Part shown: positions 43,398 to 52,626 of the stretch, in pieces
Position numbering within the stretch: the stretch's first letter is position 1
Layout of the letters: each line of letters opens with the position of its first letter
Assembly (NCBI RefSeq): GCF_900116545.1
Contig: NZ_FPCK01000001.1
Coordinates: 868,001-932,000, forward strand
Reading direction: 5' to 3'
Length of the DNA stretch: 64,000 bases
DNA from: Devosia crocina
GTDB lineage: Bacteria; Pseudomonadota; Alphaproteobacteria; Rhizobiales; Devosiaceae
The notes under the pieces: generated by a model
Seen by the model: the letters and a program-made list of their open reading frames with translations, nothing else
Database searches by the model: none
Told to the model about the DNA's origin: nothing
Made by a program: the position numbers and the translations under genes

Positions 43398-44417
43398 ATG
43401 TCCCATCTGCCTCCCGACCATCCCAAAGTTCCAGCGCAAAAAATTGGCGTCCTGCTGCTCAATCTCGGTACGCCCGACGCCACCGACTTCTGGAGCGTGC
43501 GGCGCTATCTCAAGGAGTTCCTGTCCGATCCGCGGGTGATCGAGACCAACAGGCTCCTGTGGTGGCCGATCCTCAATCTGGTGATCCTCAACTTCCGGCC
43601 GCAAAAGGCAGGGCACGCCTATGCGCAGATTTGGGACAAGGAGCGCAATGAAAGCCCGTTGCGCGTGATCACGCGGGCACAGACCGAGGCTCTGGCCGAG
43701 CGGATGAGCGGCGACGGCGTGATGGTCGAATATGCCATGCGCTACGGCAATCCTTCGACCCGCAGCGTGCTCGAGCGCATGCAGGCCGCAGGGTGCCAGA
43801 AGATTCTGCTTGTGCCGCTCTATCCGCAATATTCGGCGACCACGACGGCGACCGCAAACGACAAGGCGTTCGATGCGCTGCGAAACATGCGCTGGCAGCC
43901 GGCGGTGCGCACGGCTCCGGCCTATTTCGAGGACCCCAATTATATCGAGACCCTCGCCAATTCGATCCGCGACGGTGTCGCCGGGCTCGATTTCGAGCCG
44001 GATCTGGTGATCACCAGCTATCACGGCATGCCGGTCGAGTATCTCAAGAAAGGCGACCCGTACCACTGCCAGTGTTTCAAGACGACCCGGCTGGTGCGGG
44101 AGTATCTTGGCTGGCCCAAGGAAAAGCTGATGGTCACGTTCCAGAGCCGGTTTGGGCCAACCGAGTGGCTGCAGCCCTACACCGACAAGACGCTCGAGGA
44201 GTTGCCGGGCAGGGGCGTCAAGAAGGTGGCGATCCTGGCGCCGGCTTTTTCGGCCGATTGCATCGAGACGCTGGAAGAAATCGCCATGGGCGGCAAGGAT
44301 ACGTTCATGGAAGCGGGCGGGGAAAACTATGCCTACATTCCGTGCCTCAACGACAGTCCTGCCGGGATGGACATGATCGAAGCCATGGTGCGGCGCGAAC
44401 TTGGTGGCTGGCTCTGA
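43398..44417 (+). CDS. hemH: Ferrochelatase
   Basis: 339 aa. Inserts Fe2+ into protoporphyrin IX. Seen: IGVLLLNLGTPDATD, VEYAMRYGNPS, LVPLYPQYSATTTATAND, catalytic His in ITSYHGMPVEYLKKGDPYHCQC, and ILAPAFSADCIETLEEI with the metal-site Glu. Completes the haem route with hemF. Confidence 0.97.
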   Translation: MSHLPPDHPKVPAQKIGVLLLNLGTPDATDFWSVRRYLKEFLSDPRVIETNRLLWWPILNLVILNFRPQKAGHAYAQIWDKERNESPLRVITRAQTEALAERMSGDGVMVEYAMRYGNPSTRSVLERMQAAGCQKILLVPLYPQYSATTTATANDKAFDALRNMRWQPAVRTAPAYFEDPNYIETLANSIRDGVAGLDFEPDLVITSYHGMPVEYLKKGDPYHCQCFKTTRLVREYLGWPKEKLMVTFQSRFGPTEWLQPYTDKTLEELPGRGVKKVAILAPAFSADCIETLEEIAMGGKDTFMEAGGENYAYIPCLNDSPAGMDMIEAMVRRELGGWL

Positions 44418-44420
44418 GCG

Positions 44421-44711
44421 CTACCAGCCGGGGCCCATGAAGTCGGGCGGGGTAGCCTGGATCTTGGCGGACCAGCCGACGAGCCAGGACGCATCGACCC
44501 AGCCGCTATCGGTGACAAGACACCAGCGATCGTTGCGGGTGCAATAATCGAGGCTGACCTCGGTGCCGTTGGGGATGCGGCCGATGATGCCATATCCCAT
44601 GCCGGGGCCGGAGCGGACGGCGACATTGCCGCCGCTGACGCGCGCGGTGGGCGCTGCGAGGGCCGGGGTGAACGCCAGGGCGACAAGCGCCAGGGAAAAG
44701 ACGATACGCAT
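44421..44711 (-). CDS. Small secreted SH3 domain protein
   Basis: 96 aa. Signal peptide (MRIVFSLALVALAFTPALAA), then one SH3b domain (GGNVAVRSGPGMGYGIIGRI, DYCTRNDRWCLVTDSGWVDASWL) with the two Cys seen in the other SH3 proteins here. Start 44711 chosen from the signal peptide. Convergent with hemH, 3 bp between stops. Confidence 0.8.
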   Translation of the reverse strand: MRIVFSLALVALAFTPALAAPTARVSGGNVAVRSGPGMGYGIIGRIPNGTEVSLDYCTRNDRWCLVTDSGWVDASWLVGWSAKIQATPPDFMGPGW

Positions 44712-44802
44712 GGTGCCGCTCCGTTTGCCCGGCGCAGTATAGCGCAAGTGCCCCAAGCGGGAAGAGAGAACGGCCGCCCGGAGGCGACCGTTGCTGAGTA
44801 GA

Positions 44803-45252
44803 TTATTCTGCGGCAACCACGATGCCGGGGGAATACACCACGGCGCGGTTGCTCATATCCACGAAGTAGACGCGGTCATTGGTGTAGAAGTAGCCATGGC
44901 TCGGATCGCCCTCGATGGGGTGGATCACGATGGCTTCGGGAACCGCGTAGCCGACATCGATGGTGCCGTCGATCACGACGGGATCGGTCGGGTGCATGCG
45001 GACATAATCGACCGAGGAGGCTTCTACGCCGCCGGCTGCGCCGATGGTGGCGCCGGTAAAGCCGCCGATGGCAGCGCCGATCGGCCCGAAGATCAGACCG
45101 CCGACAATGGCGCCGCTGACGCCACCTGCCGTGCCGCCGACGACGGCGCCGCCGGCTTCGGCTTCATTGGAATCCTTGATGATCTGGGCCTGGGCCAGGG
45201 TGGGGGCGAGCAGGGCTGCCGATGCAATGATTGGGATGATAAATTTCTTCAT
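44803..45252 (-). CDS. Secreted DUF1236-like protein with Gly-zipper segment
   Basis: 149 aa. Signal peptide (MKKFIIPIIASAALLAPTLA, QAQ), a Gly/Ala-rich membrane-like segment (GGAVVGGTAGGVSGAIVGG, then IFGPIGAAIGGFTGATIG) and a C-terminal DUF1236-like module (VDVGYAVPE-type motif as DVGYAVPEAIVIHPI, then YFYTNDRVYFVD). Envelope protein of unknown role. AGAGGAAG precedes ATG 45252. Confidence 0.75.
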   Translation of the reverse strand: MKKFIIPIIASAALLAPTLAQAQIIKDSNEAEAGGAVVGGTAGGVSGAIVGGLIFGPIGAAIGGFTGATIGAAGGVEASSVDYVRMHPTDPVVIDGTIDVGYAVPEAIVIHPIEGDPSHGYFYTNDRVYFVDMSNRAVVYSPGIVVAAE

Positions 45253-45789
45253 TTTCACTTCCTCTAGCTCTCGCTGTTGGCAATGGCGAAGAAATGGAGG
45301 AGAGCGGAATAGGTTCCGCGTTTTAACCTTACAAGAAGCTGACAAATCACTGATTTTAAACGCAAATATTTGAAATTCCATGGAAATGCAGGCGTGCGGA
45401 ATTGCCGCCCGGCCCGGGGGACGGCGGTTGCGGAACGGGTAACGGGCGGCCGTTGACTCGGCCTGTTTAGGACAAGAGGGAGCCAAGGGCCGCCCGTCAC
45501 GATCCGGATTTTGCCAGCGGGTCCGGTTCAGGCGCATCCATTATTTCAGGTGCGGCTGCCGCATTCATATCCCCGCCTGGACAGGCGCCCCCGTCCTCCG
45601 GCCATTCCGCCCGGCCCTGCGTGCGGGCCGCGTGATGGCGGAACACGGCCAGTATGAGGGTGGAGGCTGGTGGCGGGGATAAGTTTTTTGGCGGGTGGCC
45701 TTTCCGCTTTCCCATCCAATGACATCGTTGATGTAGGCGGCTGCAAGGTGAACGAGGACAAGAGTTTTGCTGAAAGGAGGAAGTGCGCT
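45253..45789. other. 537-bp intergenic region
   Basis: An AT-rich stretch at about 45310-45390 lies upstream of the DUF1236-like gene and probably holds its promoter. A perfect 10-bp inverted repeat (ACGGGCGGCC at 45442-45451, GGCCGCCCGT at 45488-45497) encloses 36 nt. ORFs here (for example 45497-45793, minus) show no ribosome binding site, conserved motif or plausible composition and are not called. Confidence 0.4.
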
Positions 45790-46179
45790 TCACGGGTGTT
45801 TCGAGGGGAAGCCGTCGGCGTCGAGCTTGAGCAGGCGCTCGCGCTCCTCGGCGGCCTTGCGTAACGCTTCGGCCTTGTAGTGGGCGTAGCGGGCCTCAAA
45901 AGTATTGCCGGCGGCGGTAAGCCGGGTGACGAGGATCTGCAGGTCGGCGAGGTAGAGCGGCTCGTCCTCGATCAGGAGGCGGAACTGGGGCATGCCGTGT
46001 TCGCGCTTGTAGAGGCGATTGGCGACAGAGATCATGCGATTGCAGGCGCGGATGGTCGCAAGCCCCAGCGCGCCGCTGGGTTTGGCAAAACGGATGACGT
46101 AGTTCATCGCCGCAACATCGCTTTGCAGGCGGTTGTAATTGACGATACGGCGGTCACTCAGACGGTTGGTTTCGGGCAT
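45790..46179 (-). CDS. Hypothetical protein
   Basis: 129 aa (MPETNRLSDRRIVNYNRLQS ... DADGFPSKHP), mostly helical and charged, with a C-terminal coiled-coil-like stretch (RYAHYKAEALRKAAEERERLLKLD). AGGAGCGCGAA precedes the ATG at 46179. No family recognised. Same strand as the next unknown gene, 98 bp apart. Confidence 0.65.
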   Translation of the reverse strand: MPETNRLSDRRIVNYNRLQSDVAAMNYVIRFAKPSGALGLATIRACNRMISVANRLYKREHGMPQFRLLIEDEPLYLADLQILVTRLTAAGNTFEARYAHYKAEALRKAAEERERLLKLDADGFPSKHP

Positions 46180-46277
46180 TTCGCGCTCCTGTGCAACGCG
46201 CAAGGATACAGCCACGGCACGGAGCGGGGACAAGGAGGCGAGCGCGGGATGCGGGTGGTCCACTGGCTGTGGATGGC

Positions 46278-46562
46278 TTAGTAGCGCACCGGGCGTTTGG
46301 CGATGATTTCGGCAATGCGGGTGCCATCGGCGGCGGAGAGGTAACGGCCGCGTTCCAGAATCTCTAGGACGTATTCGTCGTATGTCAGACCGATCATCGC
46401 GGCGCGGCGGGCGCGAAGTTTTGCGATGTCCATCGGCGCATCGAAGGCGCGCTTTTTGGCAGCGGCCCATTCGAAATAACGGCCAATGCCGTTCTTGCCC
46501 CAGGGCGGGGTGTGGGTGTCGTCATCGTCGAGTGGCGGGCCGCCATTGGAGAGGGTGGACAT
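46278..46562 (-). CDS. Hypothetical protein
   Basis: 94 aa (MSTLSNGGPPLDDDDTHTPP then WGKNGIGRYFEWAAAKKRAF). A basic helical part ALRARRAAMIGLTYDEYVLEILERG-like follows; ends IAEIIAKRPVRY. No domain recognised. Start at 46562 is a best guess: the longer ORF reading enters the palindromic repeat region. Confidence 0.6.
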   Translation of the reverse strand: MSTLSNGGPPLDDDDTHTPPWGKNGIGRYFEWAAAKKRAFDAPMDIAKLRARRAAMIGLTYDEYVLEILERGRYLSAADGTRIAEIIAKRPVRY

Positions 46563-46667
46563 GAGGGCAGGGTGGCGCGACAGCGAAGCGCGGGCAATGC
46601 GTTGTTTGGCGTAGGTCGGCCAATCGGATGGTACCGGGTGATCGGTCTTTGGGGGCGATATCCCGAT

Positions 46668-46775
46668 CCCCACCTAGCCTCCCCTTGGGAAGGGGAGGGA
46701 CGCTGCGGTTCTTGCCGGGGTTTTGGAGAGCCGCCGGAAGATCCCTCCCCCTGCCAGGGGGAGGCAAGGTGGGGG
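46668..46775. repeat. Inverted pair of palindromic intergenic elements
   Basis: CCCCACCTAGCCTCCCC with GGGGAGGGA (46668-46700), and inverted TCCCTCCCCC with GGGGGAGGCAAGGTGGGGG (46742-46775), separated by about 40 nt. Same style as the elements at 10047-10166 but a different subfamily. Confidence 0.7.
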
Positions 46776-46818
46776 TTCACTTAGCCTGTGGTCCTGCTAC
46801 GCTCCCGTGGGGGACGAA

Positions 46819-47175
46819 ATGGACGATCAAACCACCTTCGCGCGAAAACTACGCCGGGACCAAACGCCGGCCGAGCGGCGGTTTTGGGTCTTGCTGCTGC
46901 CGTGGCGAACGGCCGGCTGGCACTTTCGGCGGCAGGCGCCGATCGGTCCATTCGTGGTGGATTTTGTCTGCAAGCGGGAGAAGTTGATCTTTGAGATCGA
47001 TGGCGACAGCCATTATTTCGATGAGGGGATCGAGCGCGACATTGCGCGGACGGCGTATCTGCGGCGGCTTGGATATACCGTGGTGCGATTTAGCAATGAT
47101 AATGTGCTGGACAGTGATGAAGGTGTGTTTGAGGCGCTGCGTAGGGTCTTGGGCGAGCCGGACCTAAGGAGCTAG
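46819..47175 (+). CDS. DUF559 endonuclease-like protein
   Basis: 118 aa of the DUF559 family (VSR-like fold): AERRFWVLLLPWRTAGWHFRRQAPIGPFVVDFVCKREKLIFEIDGDSHYF with the FVVDFVC / EIDGDSH catalytic-type acidic residues, then TAYLRRLGYTVVRFSNDNVL. Predicted nuclease; role unproven. ATG 46819 follows GGGGGACGAA. It borders the AT-rich island. Confidence 0.88.
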   Translation: MDDQTTFARKLRRDQTPAERRFWVLLLPWRTAGWHFRRQAPIGPFVVDFVCKREKLIFEIDGDSHYFDEGIERDIARTAYLRRLGYTVVRFSNDNVLDSDEGVFEALRRVLGEPDLRS

Positions 47176-47287
47176 GCAGCCCCAATTTCCGTTTCCTACT
47201 AGCGGCAATCGGGGACCGTCCTCGCGTGCAGGTTGGAAAAACCAGCCGCTCCAAAGGACCGAGGCTTGCATCTAGGGAACGCTCCTC

Positions 47288-48859
47288 TCAACCTCCTAGT
47301 ATTGTCGACAAGTCTAAAACGGCCCGCCGAATTGATCGGTAATCATCAGGCGGCACTTCAAGAAGGTCGTCTTCTCCCGATTCCCCTTCGTCGAACATCA
47401 ACGCTAATGGCGCTTTTGTCGTGTTGATCAAGTCCACATAGCATCCATAATCGAGCTTGTAGACATCGTACCGTCGTCCGGGATTGTCGCGATCAGACAC
47501 ATTTTTCTTTAAGATGTGTAGTAGCCTACTATCAAAGAGACGATCTATCCTGTCCTCTCGGATCTCACTTTGTAGTAGAAAAGCGCGTGCTCTACGATGG
47601 CCAATAACGTCGTCGATAATGTGATTTAGCAGCGATGATAGATCAGGATTGTTTTTGAGCACAGACGACTTGTCGCGCGAGTACCACTGTCGAGCACCAG
47701 ATCTCACATGGTTTACAGAGATTGTTTCACCAAATGCTGCTCGTGCAACTTGTGATATCAAGTAAATTGCGTCTCGAGGCACGCCTTCAGATGCGCGAAC
47801 GAACTCTTCAAAGACAGGAAACTGTTTGAATAACGCTTGTACCATTTGATCGGGGGTGGAGAATGCCGTGTCCACTGTCGAGCTCAGGTGTTTGAAAATT
47901 AGGCTTTTGAAAAATTCGACGGATCTAGAGCTGTCATTGTCGAACACCATAAAATCATCAAGGTTTAAGTCTGCGCCAGCATCTGCCCCAAGCTCAATGC
48001 CGATATACGCACCTTGTTCAAGCGGGAGCATAAAATCTGACCGATGCTCAATTGCAGCGATCTTAACTACAATATAGGGCGTCGGGAGGATTGTTCTCCG
48101 CAGCATATCGGCCAAATATGGTTGGAGCGCAACAGGTACCTCGCTCCACTCATCAAGTAGAAGCCAGACCTTGCTTAGCCCAAGTTCGTCAATGAGTCTG
48201 GAGAGCGTGTTCTGAATAGCGCCGAATTGAATATAGTATCTTTTACTACCAACTGTGCGTAGTGATTCTGCACGGGATAATACGGTATTATTTTCGCTTT
48301 TCGCTCCCCCTGTTGCACTGGGCGACGCTCCAAGCACTCCAGAGAAAGACCACCCCTTATTATTCGCCGTCTGCTCATTGTTATGAGTTTCGATTGTCGT
48401 TTCACCAACCACCCTCACCGACCCAATGACGTCCGCAAACGCATCAAAAGCTTTGGTTACGCTGACAGGACTATTGAGAAAACTATACTGCTGATTGGCT
48501 ATCTCTAATAGACTGTCATGAATGGCCACCAATACATCCGTTAGAAGCGTGCTCGTTCTCTGCTCTAAAGGTATGTTTTGATCGGTGTATATGGATCCGT
48601 TCGAACCGATGGTTCTGAGATCGAGATACACAGAGACATCGCCAGCTTTTTCAACAGACTGAGCTAGGTAGCGTAAGGCGTGAGTTTTGCCAGTGCCGCG
48701 TCTACCAAAGACGACTTGATGATTATTGGTGCTAAGAAGAGCAAAGAGAGGTTCCGCATCGACAAACGTCTCAGTTAGTTTTTCCGCACTAGCCTTTTCA
48801 GCGCGTGTTTCAAATCCGATTAGAGATGACTGGATTTTTTTTAATTCTTCAGAAAGCAT
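47288..48859 (-). CDS. Orphan P-loop ATPase, ORC-CDC6/STAND-like
   Basis: 523 aa. Walker A GRRGTGKTH at 52-60, Walker B LLLDEWSEVP at 233-242, Arg-containing sensor region near 265-275 (IEHRSDFMLP), and a C-terminal helical region. The lead-in ETFVDAEPLFALLSTNNHQVVFG fits the ORC-CDC6 family ATPases annotated in bacterial islands. The gene is clearly AT-richer than its neighbours with different codon use (many TTA, ATA, AGA), so it was probably acquired horizontally. No partner gene remains nearby. A defence or element-maintenance role is conceivable but unsupported. Confidence 0.8.
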   Translation of the reverse strand: MLSEELKKIQSSLIGFETRAEKASAEKLTETFVDAEPLFALLSTNNHQVVFGRRGTGKTHALRYLAQSVEKAGDVSVYLDLRTIGSNGSIYTDQNIPLEQRTSTLLTDVLVAIHDSLLEIANQQYSFLNSPVSVTKAFDAFADVIGSVRVVGETTIETHNNEQTANNKGWSFSGVLGASPSATGGAKSENNTVLSRAESLRTVGSKRYYIQFGAIQNTLSRLIDELGLSKVWLLLDEWSEVPVALQPYLADMLRRTILPTPYIVVKIAAIEHRSDFMLPLEQGAYIGIELGADAGADLNLDDFMVFDNDSSRSVEFFKSLIFKHLSSTVDTAFSTPDQMVQALFKQFPVFEEFVRASEGVPRDAIYLISQVARAAFGETISVNHVRSGARQWYSRDKSSVLKNNPDLSSLLNHIIDDVIGHRRARAFLLQSEIREDRIDRLFDSRLLHILKKNVSDRDNPGRRYDVYKLDYGCYVDLINTTKAPLALMFDEGESGEDDLLEVPPDDYRSIRRAVLDLSTILGG

Positions 48860-49075
48860 CTGCGACCGTCTGCTGCGTGGAAATACGTGTTTGATATTCG
48901 ATGTATATTGCTATCGAACTGAAATTTGCACCTGATTTTGATTCCGTGTGACGACGCGGGTTGACTAAATGGGTAAGATGGTTGCGCAGTTCGGCTGGTT
49001 TTGGCTAAGAAGCTAATATTAGTAGGATATCGACTTTTATCCTTCGCAACCCAGTAAGCCAATCCAATATGGCAT

Positions 49076-49216
49076 TCATGGTCTTCTTACCTCAGATCGG
49101 TGTATTGGAGCGATTTGTCGGCTGTCCAACTCCATCTCGCGCAACCGTTTGACCTCGTCGCCGAGCCTTGCAGCCTTCTCCGCCGTTCGAGCATAGCTCT
49201 CACGGCCCTTTCGACT
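49076..49216 (-). pseudogene. Divergent remnant of a uvrB 3' end
   Basis: One frame ends [20 protein letters not shown], then D-SRQIAPIHRSEVRRP and TGA. Its core (49124-49180) matches the C-terminal UVR motif of the intact uvr[20 protein letters not shown], with one amino-acid difference but many silent ones. It has no start codon or remaining UvrB body. It lies about 110 bp beyond the uvrB stop, at the border of the AT-rich insert. The region 48860-49075 contains no recognised gene. Confidence 0.65.
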
Positions 49217-49240
49217 AAAATCTCTCCACCGGAGAGATTT
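49217..49240 (-). terminator. Hairpin terminator of uvrB
   Basis: Perfect 10-bp stem AAATCTCTCC / GGAGAGATTT with 3-nt loop, 45 nt after the uvrB stop, running into TTTTAG on the minus strand. Confidence 0.65.
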
Positions 49241-49284
49241 GCTGCTGCGCAGCCAGCTCGAAGTCCAAGAGTTGTAGGAAGCTC

Positions 49285-51894
49285 CTACGAGATCTCGCCG
49301 TCCAAAGTATCGAGTTCCATCTCGCGAAGGCGCTTGACCTCATCCCTGAGGCGGGCGGCCTTCTCAAACTCAAGGTTCGTCGCAGCTTCACGCATCTCGC
49401 GCTCAAGATCCTTGATGACCGTCGCCAGATTATCGCCGGTGACGACTTTTTCCTTGCCGTCTTTGCCTTTGCCGATTGAGACCGTGACGTGGTCTTGTTC
49501 GTAGACGCTGTCGACGATGTCGTTGATGCGGGCTTTGACGCTTTGGGGCGTGATGCCGTGTTCGAGGTTGTAGGCGATCTGCTTTTCTCGGCGGCGGGTG
49601 GTTTCGGCGAGGGCGCGTTCCATGGAGCCGGTTTCTTTGTCGGCGTAGAGGACGACCCTTCCATCGACGTTGCGCGCGGCGCGGCCGATGGTCTGGATGA
49701 GGGAGGTTTCGGAGCGGAGGAAACCTTCCTTGTCGGCGTCCAGAATGGCGACGAGACCGCATTCGGGGATGTCGAGGCCTTCGCGGAGGAGGTTGATGCC
49801 CACAAGAACATCGAATGCGCCGAGGCGCAAATCGCGGATGATTTCGATGCGCTCGATGGTGTCGACGTCCGAGTGCATGTAGCGGACCTTGATGCCCTGC
49901 TCGTGCATGTATTCGGTGAGGTCTTCGGCCATCTTCTTGGTCAGCACCGTGCAGAGGGTGCGATAGCCCCTGGCGATGGTCTGGCGGATCTCGTCGATGA
50001 CGTCGTCCACCTGATGGGTGGCGGGGCGGATTTCGACCGGGGGATCGATGAGGCCGGTGGGGCGGATGACCTGTTCGGCAAAGACGCCGCCGGCCTGTTC
50101 CATTTCCCATGAGCCCGGAGTGGCCGAAACATAGACCGATTGCGGGCGCATGGCGTTCCACTCCTCGAAGCGGAGGGGGCGGTTGTCCATGCAGGAGGGG
50201 AGGCGGAAGCCGTATTCGGCCAGCGTCGCCTTGCGCCGAAGATCGCCGCGATACATGGCGCCGAGCTGGCCGATGGTGACGTGGGATTCGTCGACGAAGA
50301 CCAAGGCATTGTCAGGGAGGTATTCGAACAGGGTCGGGGGCGGCTCGCCGGGTTTGCGGCCGGAAAAGTAGCGCGAATAGTTTTCGATGCCGGCGCAGGA
50401 GCCGGTGGCTTCCATCATTTCGAGATCGAACAGGGTGCGCTGTTCGAGGCGCTGGGCTTCAAGGAAGCGGCCGGCGCCGTTGAGCTCCTGAAGGCGCGCG
50501 GCGAGCTCGGAGCGGATCATCTTGATGGCGCCGGTGGTGGTGGCGCGGGGGGTGACGTGGTGGGAATTGGCGTAGATGCGGATGAATTTGCGCTCGCCCA
50601 CGGTTTTTCCCGTGAGCGGATCGAACTCGACGATCTTTTCCACCTGATTGCCGAAGAGCGACACGCGCCAGGCGGCGTCCTCATAGTGGGACGGGAAGAT
50701 TTCGACCGTATCGCCGCGGACGCGGAAGGAGCCGCGGGTGAAGCTCTGGTCGTTGCGCTTATATTGCAGGGCGACGAGCTTTTGCAGCATTTCGCGCTGG
50801 TCGATGCTGGCGCCCTGGTGAACGTCGACGATCATGGCGGAATAGCCTTCCACCGAACCGATGCCGTAGATGCACGAGACCGAGGCGACGATGATGACGT
50901 CATCTCGCTCCATCAGCGCCCGCGTCGCCGAGTGGCGCATGCGGTCGATCTGCTCGTTGATGGTGGATTCCTTTTCGATATAGGTGTCCGTGCGGGGCAC
51001 ATAGGCCTCCGGCTGATAATAGTCGTAGTAGGACACGAAATATTCGACGGCGTTGTCGGGGAAGAAGTGCTTGAACTCGCCATAGAGCTGGGCGGCTAGG
51101 GTCTTGTTGGGGGCAAGGATCAGGGCTGGGCGCTGGGTGCGCTGGATGGTCTGGGCGACGGTGAAGGTCTTGCCCGAGCCGGTGACGCCGAGGAGGACCT
51201 GGTCGGTTTCGCCGTTCTCGATGCCTTCGACAATGTCGGCGATGGCGGTGGGCTGGTCGCCGGCGGGGACGTAGTCGGTGGCGAGCTTGAAGGGGCGGCC
51301 GCCTTCGAGCTTTTCGGGACGCGTGGGACGGTGCGGCACCCAGGGGGAGGAGCCTTCGACCTCCTTGCGGCCGTGCAGAATGATCTGTTCGAGGGCCTTC
51401 ACCGTGGCGGTGATGCCGACGGTCTGGGCGTTTTCGAGGGATTCGCCTTTGCGCGCCTTGTTCTTTTTGACAGAGGCAGCCAGAGCAGCGGCGATCTCGC
51501 CCTCGTCCTTCGAGACGGGGCTCTGCGCCTCCTCAGGTAGAGGACTTCTTACGACCCGCGAAGAGGGGACGTGGCCGAAGCCGGCTTGCGGGGCTTCGCC
51601 GAAGCCGTCGAAGTTGACGCGGTCGACGGAGTTGATCTTGGTCTTGCCGGACTTGGGCGCCATGCCGGTGGCGGTGTCGTAGTTCGCCTTGGTGGTGCGG
51701 CGCTTTTCAAGAGCGGTCTTCGGGGCCGCCGCTTCTTTTTCCTTAGCCTCGGCGCGGTCGAGAGCGCGCTTGTTCTTCATACGCTCTGCGTAAAGCGGCT
51801 TCGATGCCTGCAGGTCCTCGGCCTTTTCGATCTCGGCGAAGAACTCGTCGATGGAAAATTCGGCTTTGCCGGGGCGTGTGGACTTTGGGGCCAT
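49285..51894 (-). CDS. uvrB: Excinuclease ABC subunit B
   Basis: 869 aa. Helicase-like damage-recognition subunit. An N-terminal extension of about 200 residues, charged and low-complexity, precedes the normal start of the fold ([20 protein letters not shown]). Walker [10 protein letters not shown], the beta-hairpin [23 protein letters not shown] (Walker B), helicase motif [16 protein letters not shown], and the C-terminal UVR motif [18 protein letters not shown] are intact. Long N-termini are known in rhizobial UvrB. ATG 51894 follows GAGAAG; the longer ORF start at 51951 is not used. Confidence 0.96.
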   Translation of the reverse strand: MAPKSTRPGKAEFSIDEFFAEIEKAEDLQASKPLYAERMKNKRALDRAEAKEKEAAAPKTALEKRRTTKANYDTATGMAPKSGKTKINSVDRVNFDGFGEAPQAGFGHVPSSRVVRSPLPEEAQSPVSKDEGEIAAALAASVKKNKARKGESLENAQTVGITATVKALEQIILHGRKEVEGSSPWVPHRPTRPEKLEGGRPFKLATDYVPAGDQPTAIADIVEGIENGETDQVLLGVTGSGKTFTVAQTIQRTQRPALILAPNKTLAAQLYGEFKHFFPDNAVEYFVSYYDYYQPEAYVPRTDTYIEKESTINEQIDRMRHSATRALMERDDVIIVASVSCIYGIGSVEGYSAMIVDVHQGASIDQREMLQKLVALQYKRNDQSFTRGSFRVRGDTVEIFPSHYEDAAWRVSLFGNQVEKIVEFDPLTGKTVGERKFIRIYANSHHVTPRATTTGAIKMIRSELAARLQELNGAGRFLEAQRLEQRTLFDLEMMEATGSCAGIENYSRYFSGRKPGEPPPTLFEYLPDNALVFVDESHVTIGQLGAMYRGDLRRKATLAEYGFRLPSCMDNRPLRFEEWNAMRPQSVYVSATPGSWEMEQAGGVFAEQVIRPTGLIDPPVEIRPATHQVDDVIDEIRQTIARGYRTLCTVLTKKMAEDLTEYMHEQGIKVRYMHSDVDTIERIEIIRDLRLGAFDVLVGINLLREGLDIPECGLVAILDADKEGFLRSETSLIQTIGRAARNVDGRVVLYADKETGSMERALAETTRRREKQIAYNLEHGITPQSVKARINDIVDSVYEQDHVTVSIGKGKDGKEKVVTGDNLATVIKDLEREMREAATNLEFEKAARLRDEVKRLREMELDTLDGEIS

Positions 51895-52004
51895 GGCTCT
51901 TCTCAGCAGGACGGGTGGGGCAGGAGAACCCTTAGATGGGTGTCCTGTCACGCATTGTCAGCAGGGGATCGGATCACGGCTGTTAACATATTGTGAACGG
52001 AAAC

Positions 52005-52028
52005 GGAACGGGTGCGACCGCGCAGGTT
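52005..52028 (+). promoter_or_regulatory. Candidate EcfG (general stress sigma) promoter
   Basis: GGAAC-N16-GTT, matching the alphaproteobacterial EcfG consensus, 69 bp upstream of the DUF2171-like gene start. Confidence 0.5.
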
Positions 52029-52096
52029 TGTGAACCGGGATATGGAACGCAGACCCGTGGACAGGGATTTCCCCTGTAGTCGAAAGGAGATCAATC

Positions 52097-52402
52097 ATGG
52101 ACCACAGCAATCACGTGCGCCTTTCGAGCGCAGAACTGATCCCGTCCACGCTGGAAGGCGCAACGATTTACGGAGCCGGCGACGAAAAGGTCGGCAAGGT
52201 CGACCATATTCACGGCACCGGCATGGAAAGCACGGCCGTTGTCGATGTCGGCGGCTTTCTTGGCATCGGTGCTAAGCCGGTTGCGCTGCCGCTGCATGAA
52301 CTCGAATTCATGCGCGACGAAAAGGGTGAGGTCCACGCGACGACATCCTGGACCAAGGATGAGCTCAAAGATCTTCCCGAGCATCGTCACTCGCACCACT
52401 GA
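52097..52402 (+). CDS. DUF2171 / PRC-barrel-like small protein
   Basis: 101 aa: GATIYGAGDEKVGKVDHIHG, VDVGGFLGIGAKPVALPLHELEFM and a His-rich C-terminus (EHRHSHH). PRC-barrel/DUF2171 proteins of this kind are common stress-induced genes in alphaproteobacteria; an EcfG-type promoter lies upstream. Strong AAAGGAGA ribosome binding site 7 nt from the ATG. Followed by a strong terminator. Confidence 0.85.
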   Translation: MDHSNHVRLSSAELIPSTLEGATIYGAGDEKVGKVDHIHGTGMESTAVVDVGGFLGIGAKPVALPLHELEFMRDEKGEVHATTSWTKDELKDLPEHRHSHH

Positions 52403-52404
52403 CG

Positions 52405-52436
52405 AAAAAAGGCCCGGCAATGCCGGGCCTTTTTCT
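52405..52436 (+). terminator. Intrinsic terminator
   Basis: AAAAAGGCCCGGCA and TGCCGGGCCTTTTT flank a single-base loop, directly after the DUF2171-like gene; symmetric, so it can also stop minus-strand transcripts from the two small genes beyond. Confidence 0.88.
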
Positions 52437-52446
52437 TGCGCACCAT

Positions 52447-52617
52447 TCAGTCTGGAGACCCAAGAGGGCGCGATGGGAGAGGCCTTGGCCGGTCCCGGTC
52501 TGCGTTCTGGGCATCGGCGGCACGCTGTTCGGCATCATCTGACATATGGGGACGTCCGTCCGGCCCCCGCACCGTCATGGGACGGGGCGGGGGTGTCTTT
52601 TTTGCATCCGCGTTCAT
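52447..52617 (-). CDS. Small hydrophilic protein (second of pair)
   Basis: 56 aa (MNADAKKTPPPRPMTVRGPD then GRPHMSDDAEQRAADAQNAD), Pro-, Asp- and Arg-rich and probably disordered. GAGAGG precedes the ATG, and the start is 9 bp after the upstream small gene's stop, so they are co-transcribed. No family recognised. Confidence 0.55.
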   Translation of the reverse strand: MNADAKKTPPPRPMTVRGPDGRPHMSDDAEQRAADAQNADRDRPRPLPSRPLGSPD

Positions 52618-52626
52618 GGCTGCCTC

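Noticed and set aside
41313-44066. 917-codon open frame on the minus strand
   Set aside because: It lies antisense to LysR, DUF1007-NicO and hemH, all with clear motifs; the translation is low-complexity His/Arg/Pro-rich, as expected of a GC-rich shadow frame.
50140-51099. 319-codon plus-strand frame inside uvrB
   Set aside because: Antisense shadow of a well-conserved gene; Gly/Ala/Asp-rich composition without motifs.
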